In this document: in pieces, positions 51,886-61,831 of the stretch
Position numbering within the stretch: the first letter of the stretch is position 1
Layout: every line of letters begins with the position of its first letter
Assembly (NCBI GenBank): GCA_965649825.1
Contig: OZ287703.1
Coordinates: 496,001 to 560,000, forward strand
Direction of reading: 5' to 3'
From: Penicillus capitatus
Taxonomy: Eukaryota > Chlorophyta
DNA: 64,000 bases
The notes under the pieces: model-generated
Told to the model about the DNA's origin: nothing
What the model saw: only the letters and a program-made list of their open reading frames with translations
Databases searched by the model: none
Made by a program: the position numbers and the translations under genes

Positions 51886-52298
51886 ATGAGTTCGGCAACC
51901 ACTTCTCAGAGCGGCACTTCGCCATCCGAATTCTTGAAGAGCATCAAGGGCAAGCCCGTCGTCGTGAAGCTCAATTCGGGTGTCGACTATCGAGGCCTGT
52001 CTCTCAACATCAACATCACTCGTGGGAAGGATCACGTGCAGGAATCCTGTCGTGTCTCGATGGCTACATGAACATCGCTATGGGCGAAACGGAGGTATTT
52101 ATTATCACACACCTTACCTTCTGCTGCACTCAGATGATGATCCCATTGCAGGAGTATGTGAATGGACAGCTGAAGTGCAAATACGGAGACTGTTTTATTC
52201 GAGGCAACAACGGTCGGTTTCTATGCCATATCTGAAAGGAGGCCGAACGGGAGTGTGTTCTGCCAGTGCTCTACATAAGTGCTGTCAAAGGAAAGTGA
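51886..52298 (+). CDS. LSM6: U6 snRNA-associated Sm-like protein LSm6
   Basis: LSm6 belongs to the LSm2-8 ring on U6 snRNA in the nucleus and to the LSm1-7 ring in cytoplasmic mRNA decay. Four exons give 84 residues, the usual size: Sm1 motif with GKPVVVKLNSGVDYRGILSC and LDGYMNIAM, Sm2 motif with GDCFIRGNNVLYIS. Introns: 51995-52041, 52095-52151 and 52213-52266; stop TGA at 52296-52298. The first intron must begin GC (GCCTGT) rather than GT to keep the family sequence in frame, so it is a GC-AG intron. Ignoring the last intron would end the protein early with GRFLCHI, which no family member has. The convergent neighbour ATG3 ends 180 bp downstream. Confidence 0.92.
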
Positions 52299-52478
52299 CA
52301 GATGTCAGCTGATACAGCTGAAGTCTGTGTTGCGGATGCGAAGAGCGCAGAGTGACGATGACGTGCACACAACTGTCATTTCTCTGTGTTCATTCGACGC
52401 GTCTTACATCGTTGTATTTACAGTGACGGCATTTCATTGACAGCATGACATGTCCAACTCGTCTGCGAAGCAGCAGCG

Positions 52479-53664
52479 TCATCCGCCTTGTGCATAATCG
52501 TATCTGACGTCACATCACACTTTAATCAAAGAGTGACCGGACAGGGGGCCTACTCAATGGATGGGATGAGCGCTGTAATGAACTTTAGAAAGACTAAGAG
52601 ATAACTACGGGACACGGAATGAAGAGTGAGAATACGAGACAGTAGATGAGTGAGGTGGCTTACTGATCTACTGGGCAATTCTTTCCGCTCGCTTCCATGG
52701 TATTTAAGAGCTCCTTCATGACTTGAGCATGTCGACATGGATGTATTGATACGGCATGGATGTTCTCGTGGGGATGGGGATCCCATGTCAACGTCAGTCC
52801 TGCGTGTTCAGGACTCACATCCGCACAGATCTGCAGACACAGCAGCTGTCACATCACCAACTCCGTGCATCGTCTTCTCCACCTGTTCCGATGTCAATGG
52901 GGAGAGACTGGCATCGAAACCGACGAGCCAGAAACGTGGGACTTTGTACACCAAGTCATAGGTAATGTACAGATCGTAGAGTCTTCGGTTCTGTACCTGT
53001 GGGGGTAGAGCGCCCTGATAAAATGCAGTCCATCTCAAAAGTGCCAATAAAGACATGTGCCTCTTACTGGGTCATCTTCGACGTCCTCGCCAATTTCGTC
53101 TGCGGCTACTTCAGGAACGTCGATATCTCGATGCTGTATGTTTGATACCGTCCCGGGGCACACCCAATCTCCTGTCACATCACTTAATCAGCAACGGCCT
53201 TGCGTGTTTACCAATATCCCATACCATCATTCTGTTCTTCCTCGTTATCGCCGGTGGATTGTAACTGACTGACAGAATTGCACGGAGCTGAACAGCATGG
53301 ACACCATCAGTATCTCTCGATCCCTACCCACGCACCCACACAACATCACCTTTTCGCGTGACGAGGCACTGCTTCTCTCTGCCTCCTAAATAACCCTTCT
53401 GCTTCGAAGCAACACCTCCATACCTAATAACCGTCCATCTGGTCGACCTTCACCGAACCCTCCCTGCTCACCATTCCCACGAAGGAAATGCCTGGACCAG
53501 ATAATCCCCTGCTTGGACAAACTCGGCTGGTGTCAACGTCTACAGTCACTCTTTTCCAAACCAGTACCGTAGACAGTGTCCAAACACACTCTCTGTTCTT
53601 TGAACTGCGAGACAGTGGGGACCGGTGTCACAGAGGCGAGGAATTTCATGTACATATTGTGCAT
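52479..53664 (-). CDS. ATG3: Autophagy E2-like enzyme ATG3
   Basis: ATG3 transfers ATG8 to phosphatidylethanolamine during autophagosome growth. Nine exons on the minus strand give 246 residues, shorter than the 310 or so usual, mainly through a reduced central flexible region. Landmarks: TLTPAEFVQAGDYLV, WEWYGG, KQCLVTRKAPC, an acidic segment, RRLYDLYITYD, YKVPRFWLVGFD, the catalytic HPCRHA, YLLVFLKFITALIPSIEYDY. Introns: 53589-53540, 53471-53424, 53349-53288, 53224-53172, 53067-52997, 52882-52831, 52663-52605 and 52553-52504; stop ends at 52479. The start MHNMYMKFLAS is in frame and near the expected N-terminus. All exon lengths sum to a whole number of codons. Confidence 0.92.
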
Positions 53665-53826
53665 GCCATGCTTAACGCCGCCTGCCAGATTCGGCTGTGT
53701 GGACATCGTCGTTTTCTCGATCGAAAGCGTACACCCGTGTCAGAGCGTTTCGTGTGCGCCACTTTGTCGTACGGCCGCTTCGGAGTCTCTTCAGTCTCCC
53801 ATCCTGTCCCATCAAGGAGTGAAGTG

Positions 53827-53833
53827 TATAAAT
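53827..53833 (+). promoter_or_regulatory. Candidate TATA box for the YABBY-like gene
   Basis: TATAAAT lies about 117 bases before the ATG at 53950, in the 285-bp gap between the starts of ATG3 and the YABBY-like gene. Confidence 0.4.
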
Positions 53834-53949
53834 GACGTGTCCTTTGTGTCCAGTCGTTCTGCATCGGCGTCGAAATCGAGCAACGAAGTGACACACCGAC
53901 TGTGCTGTTGCAATCGGACGGCTCTGCGATTCTGTGTTGGATTGGAAGG

Positions 53950-55309
53950 ATGAATACTGTGTTGCTCGGCGACGACGGCGATGGTCATAAGGCACCGAAT
54001 TCCAAACAGAATGAAAACATTCGCGTTCACTGTGAAGCAGCAGACTGTGGAGCCATGCTGGAAGTAGACTGTTCTTCGTGATAGCCGCACTCGGGACATG
54101 AAGCAATGCTGTGCAGATTCGAGTTCCGAGTGGACAGTACTGTTCCTCCCTCATCGTGCGATGTGGAAATTGCCAGAGGTGGGAAGAGGGGAGATAGGCT
54201 TTGTGGAGTGCGTGTGTATGTTTTTTCAGGCTGTTGTCGGTATGGCTGAACAAAGGAGGACAACCGATGGTGCCGCATACGCCGCTTCTCAGCCAATCCG
54301 CTTTCTACGCGAGTGGATTTGGAGACAATGTGCATCCAGCTGCGATGTTCCTCGGCAACGGACAAGGAACGGTACTCCTACGGCGTACAGAGATGACGGT
54401 GTAAAAGTGTGACTATGTCAGGTGTCCCATGACCAGTCGTCGCCCATAACGACAGTGCACTTGGCACGGCCGCCTCCACTGTCGCGCACACACGGGATGT
54501 CGTACGGGGAGAGAAAGGCGAGAAGAGTGAGATGAGTCGATAGAGATGGGAAGGAGTGAGTGTAGGCGGTGAGAGATGCAATGGTGAAGGTTCTATTGAC
54601 GTCATCATGCGACACAGCAACGACGACGGTTGGAAAAGACAGTACGGTAAGCGATGAGCTGCATCGGAAACCATAGTGTGATAATGGTGTGATGGGATGT
54701 GGCATTTTTCTGTACAGAGTGTGACAAACAGTAGTGTATTCAAGCCTGACATGGAGTATACCAAGAGGGGTGCTGGAGGCAAGATAAGAAAAGGTGAGTG
54801 CATTGAGGAGGGCATGCGTTTGAGTGTGGTTGTGTGGATAGAACGTCCTTTTCGCCAGACGTCTCCCTACAATCGCTTTATGAGGTGCTGTTATACACTG
54901 TGCAATGGCAGAGTGATGTAGTGCGAGATGATGATCTGCAGCCGAGAAGTGAAGCGGATCAAGGCAGAGAATCCAGAAATGGATCACCGAAAGGCTTTCA
55001 AAACGGCGGCCAGTAATGTATGGGGACATCTGTTACACTGCTTCGTGCAGAATTGAGTGTTTTCAGTGGGCCCGATCACCAACGGCGTGCCAAAGAGCTT
55101 TGATCAAGACGGAACAGCCGGATGGTGAAAAGACGGAACAGGTAGAATCGCCGATGAGTGTGACAGCATCCAGCCATGCCTTGTCGCTGCAAAGTACCTT
55201 ATGGTCTAGCTGATGTGACAGCTTCAATGTCGGGTTTTAGGTGATGAGCCAACTGGATGGAATGCACTCAGAATCCAATCGCAAGAGAAAGAAATGTCCT
55301 GTCCATTGA
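53950..55309 (+). CDS. YABBY-like transcription factor (C2C2 zinc finger plus HMG-like YABBY domain)
   Basis: Short introns join a protein of about 262 residues or slightly more with both halves of the YABBY family. The N-terminal zinc finger has HCEAADCGAMLEIRVPSG followed by LIVRCGNCQRLLSVW, matching the plant CxxC-LAVSVP...VRCGHC-LLSV pattern. The C-terminal YABBY domain reads RPFRQTSPYNRFM then REVKRIKAENPEMDHRKAF and KTAASNWARSP, matching PSAYNRFI-EEIQRIKA-NP-ISHREAF-TAAKNWA. Introns: 54064-54116, 54179-54229, 54372-54421, 54527-54565, 54647-54717, 54794-54841, 54885-54941, 55018-55066, and one or two after 55141. The tail is uncertain: stop at 55207-55209, or at 55307-55309 with a basic RKRKK tail. 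The middle exons (54422-54646) are the least secure. It probably acts in the nucleus. Confidence 0.8.
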
Positions 55310-56299
55310 ACGCCTCGAAACACAAAGGAATCAAATGCGTCGCACAGGACTGAAATTCATTGACTCGATCTTACCATTCTATGGCATGCATTCATGCTTC
55401 GTTGTATTATGGCGCGACGGAGATTTCTCCGGGGCAATTGGACACCATTCATAGATTAGGTAGTCGTTAAAGCATGCAACCGTTTTTTGTTTTTGGTTAT
55501 TTCTTTGTGGCCAACCTTCCCCCAGCAAACAATCGTGGTAGATCTAACTATCTATCAAGAACAGCCATTTCCGTTCGTGTCTCGACATGTGATATAAGAT
55601 AAGAATGTCGATACCATAAACATGATTGCGTCTTAACGAATTGTATATACAAGCTCTAAGGATTACGCGTTTCAGACAATCGTTGTTATGAGCCAGTTAG
55701 TATGCAGCATGGAAACCTTCAATGGCGGAGGAGAAAACTGAGCCGTCTTGTGTCCGCAGTGGTTGTTCTGTTGTTTAACAATGTCCATTGTCTATTGCTT
55801 GCCTTGTTGTCGTATGTTCTGTGTTATGTGCTTAAAGATTGGTCTGTAATTGTACGTCTGTGTTTTTCTCGGGCACAAAACTGAAGCACCGAAAATTGTC
55901 CCATACTGTAAGAGCTTTTATAGATGACTTACTAATGGATGCCATACGTTTGTTGTGAGAATTCAACGAATCAAGTCTGTACAGATCACAACATCCTGGA
56001 TGAAATCCAAAAGCCGAAAGATAGGAATGTGAACGGCCGTTTTTAATCGAACATTGCGAAACCGATCCCCCACGCTTAACGCTCGTTATGTAACGCGTTA
56101 GAGAGCACTCTACTCCAAGAGAAATCTGTATACACACGATCAAGTAACGGTGCTGCACATGGACAACCTCATACTCGGCCTATCTAACAGCACGGTCGTT
56201 GCAAGCATGTGGATACAGTTATTAAATTTGATGGAGAGAAGCTCGTTAGAATGGTAAGAAAAAATCGAGAAGGGTTCAAAGAGAGGTAAACAGCTACGT
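55310..56299. other. About 1 kb convergent intergenic region, nothing recognised
   Basis: AT-rich stretches and short frames only, between the YABBY-like and OMA1-like stops. It is the longest non-coding gap in the dense block. I saw no RNA gene that folds convincingly. Confidence 0.45.
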
Positions 56300-57686
56300 T
56301 TACCGTAGGCGTTGTAGTAATCCCCTTTGTCTCCAGCACTCCTGGTCTTCGAAGAGGATCGCGGCATCTGGCAGTTCTTGCCGAACGCGATCCATTCTCT
56401 CAGAAGTGACGGGATGCGTTCTGAGCAACGCAGGAACTTGACCTCTCCTTGATGTGTCCTGTTCGAGACGATCGAGTCGACTCAGCATCGACGGGGCAGC
56501 AGAGGGATCGAAACAGGCACGTGCCATAAGTCGCACTCCGATGACATCTGCCTCTGTCTCAGCCCGCCTCAACCACCACCCCATCAGCAAGCGCACTTCG
56601 ACAGTGACTGGCAGTTACCTTGAGTGAGGCAGCGTAAAGAGCAGATCGCCGAGTCCAAGTGGCAAGGGTACCCCAAAGAAAACATTGAACAGAAACTGCA
56701 CATCCATAGTATGCCCAATCATTGCATAGAGGGTAAAGGGTGCGACCTACCCTGACGGTCGTCAGGATGCCAAGCTCTGTGATACGTTCTGCCTAGAGGC
56801 ACATGTGAAGAGGGTGAGTGCCTCAGCGCCTCTGTAGAATGCGATTACAGAATGCCGTGCGACGACGTGGGCCACTTCGTGTGCCAGTACTGCTGCTAAC
56901 TCATCGACATTTTTCATCAACCGGATCAGTCCTGCTGGCTTGATGTGACAGGTGTGATCGGTTATCGGATACGATCTTACCGGAGTAAACGACCACTTTG
57001 CCTCCAGGCACAACGAACGCATTTACTTGATTGCTCTCGACCACCACAAACTCCCATTTTAGATGCTGCACGCCAACAATCTCACACAATGTCACTCATT
57101 CTGCGATACCACGTGCCTTCATGTGTCCGCAGGAGCCTTCGTTATCTGTCTGGCTAGCTACTTGTGCTATTTTCGAACCAATGTGTCTAACACACAGAAG
57201 ATCTAAGATGCTCACGTCCCATCACTTCCTCGACCTGACGAGCGTGACATAACGATGCGATTCCGGAAGCAATGTGCGATTTATCATAGCTTGTTGCTTA
57301 ACCTGCCATCGAAGTGTGACCTTCGATGTGATGTGACGTTTCACAGACCTGCTGAAACAGTGTGTTTCCGATACGCCGTTCCAATTGGGTCGAAATCAGA
57401 ATGGCATGACGGCGACGTGTATAAGGAATCGTCTCTCTACGCCATACCCAGAGCGCCAATCCCGTTCCAACGAGCCCTCCTGCCACGGCAAGGGCTATCT
57501 GGCTGGGAAATCGCCTCTGACGTTTGAAATGCTGATATCCTGTCCCCCTACATAACAGCATTGGTCACGCAATTCTGAGCAGATCGTCACGCACGTTGTG
57601 CGAAATCCCTGTGCAAAGATTATGTCACTGTGCTCTATCACTCGACGGTAGCTCTCTATACAAAATCGCTTTAGAGCGCGACGCAT
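56300..57686 (-). CDS. OMA1: M48 metallopeptidase, OMA1-like, mitochondrial inner membrane
   Basis: OMA1 is a stress-activated zinc peptidase. The minus-strand ATG at 57686 opens MRRALKRFCIESYRR, an Arg-rich presequence-like start. A membrane segment (IALAVAGGLVGTGLALWVW) and the family block PYTRRRHAILISTQLERRIG follow. Then NQVNAFVVPGGKVVVYSG, the zinc motif HEVAH in LAAVLAHEVAHVVARH, LPHSR and the third-ligand segment RAETEADVIG, ending RTHPVTSERM. TAA lies at 56302-56300. Clear introns include one with GTAAGATCG donor near 56985 and one from GTAACTGCC near 56617. The junctions near 57170-57060 are unresolved. It is transcribed head-to-head with the CobW gene, only 58 bp away. Confidence 0.85.
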
Positions 57687-57744
57687 GTCGACACGTTGTG
57701 TAGGGCAGCAAGACGTCACATCATTTTTACCGAATCAACGAACG
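57687..57744. promoter_or_regulatory. 58-bp divergent promoter, OMA1-like and CobW genes
   Basis: The two ATGs are 58 bases apart. An in-frame upstream ATG for the CobW gene at 57685 overlaps the OMA1 start codon on the other strand, which makes the downstream ATG at 57745 the better start. Confidence 0.5.
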
Positions 57745-59479
57745 ATGCCGTCCCTGACTGTCTCTCCGTTGGCCCAGCGCAGGTTGACATGGACGAAAAA
57801 CGGGCATCGAAGTGGCCGGATCCTGTCGAGTCCTGCTGTTCAGAGACCACAGCGAAGCGCCAAACCGTCGCGTGTCCGATGTCCGTCAGAACGCACAAGA
57901 GCCTCATCTACTGCGGAATCGGCAACGGAGGCGCTCTACGAAAACGTCGTCGACACTCGGATCCCTGTCACGGTGCGCCTCCCGCAAAGCCAGCCTCTCG
58001 AACGAGGTGTGCGTGTGGATGTGGTAGGTCATTACCGGTTTTTTGGGATCGGGAAAGGTTGTTTGTCGCGCTCTGTGATGGGGCATATTATTAGTTATCG
58101 TGCTTGTTGTGCAGACGACGTTGTTGAACCGTATTCTAACAGAAGAGCACGGCAAACGTATTGCCGTGATCGAGAACGAGGTGCCCATTGACTGTAACAA
58201 ACACCAGGGCGGCTGATGCGTCTTACAGTTTGGGGAAATCGACATTGACAGTGAACTCATCTCACAGAACTATGATTCGAAAGGACAGGGAGATGCCATC
58301 ATGATGCTGAACAATGGTGATGTGTTGACTGCTGTGTGCATCATGTGCGGCATAAGCCAGGTGCTCCATAGGTTGTCTCTGCTGCACCATGAGAGAAGAT
58401 CTAATTGATAGTCTCAATGCACTCGTGAGCTGTACAGGGATGCATCCCATTCGATGAACAGGAATACTGTGCTGTAGTATGAGAGACGCAATGAGTTTGA
58501 TCACATCATCATCGAAACGACAGGTGCTGCGTCTTGACAGGAGTCCAGGAGGCAGTGATGTGACTGATATACAGGAGTGGCAAATGTGTCGCCGATCATC
58601 TCGACTTTCTATCTGGCAGGGAATCTGCCGGAACGTGTGCGATTGGATGGCGTGGTGACTGTTGTCGATGCGAAACACATCGAAAGGCACATGGATGAGG
58701 CCATGGAGAGCGAAGGGGATGAAGCCATCGAACAGATCGCCCACGCAGATCGAATCCTTCTCAACAAAACAGATCTCGTTGGCGTACGTATCATGAGGCG
58801 TCCTGCTTGCCAGAAGGAGAATCGCATGCCGTGTTCAGGAAGGATCTCTGACAGATCTCGAACGACGCATTCGGAATATCAACAAAATGGCACAGTTGAC
58901 CAGATCAACGTATGCGGCTGTATCGGTGGACGAGGTGTTGGGAATTGGAGGGTTTGATACGTCACGCGTGGATGAACAGGTGAAGTGCTCTCGCACGCAC
59001 GGACAATAGACACATGCTTCTATGCAGCTTCTGAGAACCGAAGAGGAACATGAGCACGAGCATGAGCATCATGAGCATGAGCATGAGCACGAGCATGAAC
59101 ACGAGGAGCCCCATAACCACGAGCACCATCACAACGATAGCATAACGTCTGTGAGTATCGAAGTGGACGGCGATGTGGATTTGGAGAGAATCAATCGAAT
59201 GCTCACAGCGATCTTGGATTTCAGAGGCGAAGACATTTTCAGAATGAAAGGCATCGTTTCCATCAGAGGTTGGAAAGAGAGATTCGTCTTCCAAGTTTGA
59301 CACAGGAATGGAGAGAATATATGTGCAAGATTGGATCGTAGGGCGTGCACCAGATTTTCGAAGGTGTACCTGATCGACTTTGGCGTCCAGATGAGGAACG
59401 CATGACGAAGATGGTCTTCATCGGAAGGAACCTTTTCCAAGAAGACTTTGAAGCGGCTCTCGAATCTTGCGTGGCATAA
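57745..59479 (+). CDS. CobW/ZNG1-family GTPase (zinc chaperone-like) with His-rich arm
   Basis: The family are G3E GTPases that load metal onto client enzymes; ZNG1 delivers zinc. Ten exons: Walker A GFLGSGKTT, ENE-FGE switch, the metal-binding GCLCC motif, ETTG, VVTVVDAKHIERH, guanine-specificity NKTD, and the CobW C-terminal domain from TSVSIEVDGDVDLERIN through GEDIFRMKG to WRPDEER and IGRNLF. A Ser/Thr/Arg-rich N-terminus (MPSLTVSPLAQRR) looks like a transit peptide, suggesting a plastid form. Introns: 57973-58027, 58058-58114, 58181-58228, 58317-58371, 58425-58477, 58524-58574, 58794-58838, 58980-59027 and 59295-59341; stop TAA 59477-59479. Exon 2 is only 30 nt and encodes most of the P-loop. 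A long His/Glu tract separates the two domains. Confidence 0.9.
59048..59135 (+). repeat. In-frame CA(T/C)GAG repeat coding a His-Glu tract
   Basis: Imperfect hexamer CATGAG/CACGAG units encode alternating His and Glu (EHEHEHHEHEHEH and so on), ending in a His/Asn cluster. It lies in exon 9 of the CobW-family gene, where the family often carries a His-rich metal-binding arm. Confidence 0.85.
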
Positions 59480-59695
59480 GAATGCTTCCTTCACGAGCAA
59501 AGTACATTTTTAAGAGTCTCTTTAAACAGTGCGACGCGCTTTTTTAAGAAAGAATCGTATACAAATAAAGAATCGCACACCACGTCGTCGACTGTTCGAC
59601 GATCAGTGTCCAACAGCAAAGGAGGGAGGGCACTCTGTCACATGCAAACGAATTCATGCTCTTCTCGTGAAAGACCTATCTCTGCCAAAGAGACA

Positions 59696-61831
59696 TCATG
59701 TGTTCTTTTGGAGGTTAGCCAAAGCCGCTCCCAGGTAATTTGTTGACTTGTCTGGCACATGGGCCACCAATTCATAGGCCTCCTTGTCCTCTTCACCACT
59801 GGAATCTTCATGCGCCACCTGCTCAACATTTAAAACGGCGTTTCAGCCAGGGATAGACTTACTTCGAATGTTTTGTTGCGAGCCAGAGGCTGTGGGATGG
59901 CACGGACACCCACATCGGCAACGTCCACAGCACTGATGCTCTGTTTGACCCGCTCACCCTAAAGCGAAACGCACGGCGGTATTGTGTACAGAGCGACGTA
60001 GGTGAAGGATCGATACCTGATCAAAGACCAGAGCTTTCAGTCCACCCGGTTCGTCATTGAGTGTGGTGGGGCGGACAATGGTGTAACTGACACCCGAATT
60101 GCGCACCATTGCTTCTCCTCTGCGTTGGCAGATGAGAATCTCCTTCAGCGTCTGCACATCGACGCCCTGTCGTGGGACCCCTGCACAGGAGATCAAGACG
60201 AAATCTGTCGATTCTCCTTTTGGCAATGTCTTGATATAGTGCACTTCCAGATTGAACCGGCCAGAAGGCTGCCCATATGTACCATCTGCCGAGGTCACCG
60301 GTTTTCCACGATTTTCAAATCTGCACGTGCGAATCGTTCAGGCCTAGTTGCAGAGCGAAGGCCTTGTATGGCACCTGAATCCCATGCTGGCGATTCTTGA
60401 GCCGTCTAAAGTGTCACTGCCACCCCAGTCTGGACGAAAGAGCGTGTACGGAATGCGAATTGTCGCGTATCCCCATTTCGTTGCAAAGCGCGCTGCAAAC
60501 TTGCGCCCGTCATCTGAATGGCACCCGCCACATGACGATGAGATTTGTGGGAGCGGTTGTCAGTCTTTTACCCATCGTGCACACCATGGCATAGACATTC
60601 CCGTCGCCTCGTACGCGGAGAACAACACCTTCAGCTGCTGCCGCTGTCTCCGTCTGAATCGAACCACCCATCTCCGCCGCAAAGCCAATGTCATTCACCG
60701 CTCCTGCATTTGATCTACTCCACAGATCCATCAACTGAACAAGCCCAACCTCGAAACAGCAGATTCCTCGATTTTGAGCTGTTGACAACGAAACTGTTTT
60801 GCCCAGATGTCCACTGCTTGACTCCATTATTGGTTCCGCCTGACGATACAATCATGAAGGTGATAGGTGTCACATCCTGAGCATGGATAGCACGAACATG
60901 TCGGAAGTGGCTCTTCATCGTCCCCTTCAAACCGACAGACGCGTCCCAAGGCTATGCCTTTCCAGCCGCCCATTTCTGGAGCATGCTTGAAATTCATCAA
61001 CGTCTTCTTGTGGCCCGGGCTCTCCGGTTTGTTTTTGTGCCATCTCTCATCCTGCATCGTGTCCAGCATCGCAAACACTCAACGACGAGAGGAATGATCA
61101 CCATGAATGCATGGAGAACGTGTTTGAGGCCGCTTTCAAAAATTAACTCGTATGCTTCGGCATCCATTGTCTTTGGTGCAACGGAGAAGATGACCTGAAC
61201 ACGACCATGTCACTCTTGCGTTCTTACACTTTTTGATGTGACTTTATCCACGCCCTTCATTGCCTCTTGGCATTTCTGCGAGTCGAGCACATCGCCGATG
61301 ATGCATTCCACCTTCGAGGAGAGCATTTCTTCAACGCTTTGTTCATCGCGCAGCATCACTCGAACTTTGTAGCCACGCAACAGCAGCTTTCTCAGAACAA
61401 GCCGTCCTCCAAACGTCACATCCATCAGCTCATCTCGCGCATGACCGATCCACCTCACCTGTTTTGCCCGTTGCCCCGAGCACCAGAACACGCGTATTGT
61501 TCGCCTCTGGATCGACAGAGAATACGGCATCCTGATAGAAGTCGCTTTCACTGAAGCTCTTGGTCGGAGAGGCGAGGCCAGCAAACTGAGTCCACAGATC
61601 ATCAAAGGCCTGACGAGACTTGCGCCCGAGTCGATAAGGTCCGAGTTCGTCGAGGCCAAAACCCGGCTCATTGTTCGGCTCGTTTTTCGACGACTCGCGT
61701 GGCTCCTCAGCTGCACGGATTCGAAACGCCGAGCCAGAATGTGGTTTCCGATGCCATCTCGTCGGGACGACGCTGGCGCAGCGAGAAGGAAAGACGCACC
61801 GTGTTGACATGAGGTTCGAAAATGAAGTCAT
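59696..61831 (-). CDS. HCF173: HCF173-like plastid protein (atypical SDR with CIA30 domain)
   Basis: In plants HCF173 binds psbA mRNA and promotes D1 synthesis. Reading the minus strand: transit-peptide-like start ([18 protein letters not shown]), then the Rossmann motif VLVLGATGKTG, VVRKLLLRGYKV-like segment (LVLRKLLLRGYKVRVML), IIGDVLDSQKCQEAMKGVDK, a CIA30 domain (with GGWKGIALGRVCRFEG and YIKTLPKGESTDFVLIS), then SYTIVRPTTLNDEPGG, ALVFDQ, ARNKTFE and a C-terminus YELVAHVPDKSTNYLGAAL...LQKNT, which closely follows the plant protein. TGA at 59698-59696. Clear introns start at the GTGAGGTGG donor after KTG and at the GTAAGTCTA donor after NKTFE; others were not mapped exactly. Its ATG overlaps the PRL1 start region on the other strand. 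Confidence 0.87.

Noticed and set aside
52213-52240. LSM6 ending in GRFLCHI by reading through
   Set aside because: Splicing 52213-52266 gives the invariant GNNVLYIS ending instead.
53672-54253. Minus-strand frame of 193 codons
   Set aside because: Arg/Ser-rich, low resemblance to protein, antisense to the zinc-finger exons of the YABBY-like gene.
56050-56115. tRNA-like stretch on the minus strand
   Set aside because: No acceptor-stem pairing or standard T-loop could be found by eye; no tRNA, rRNA, snRNA or CRISPR array was seen anywhere in the window.
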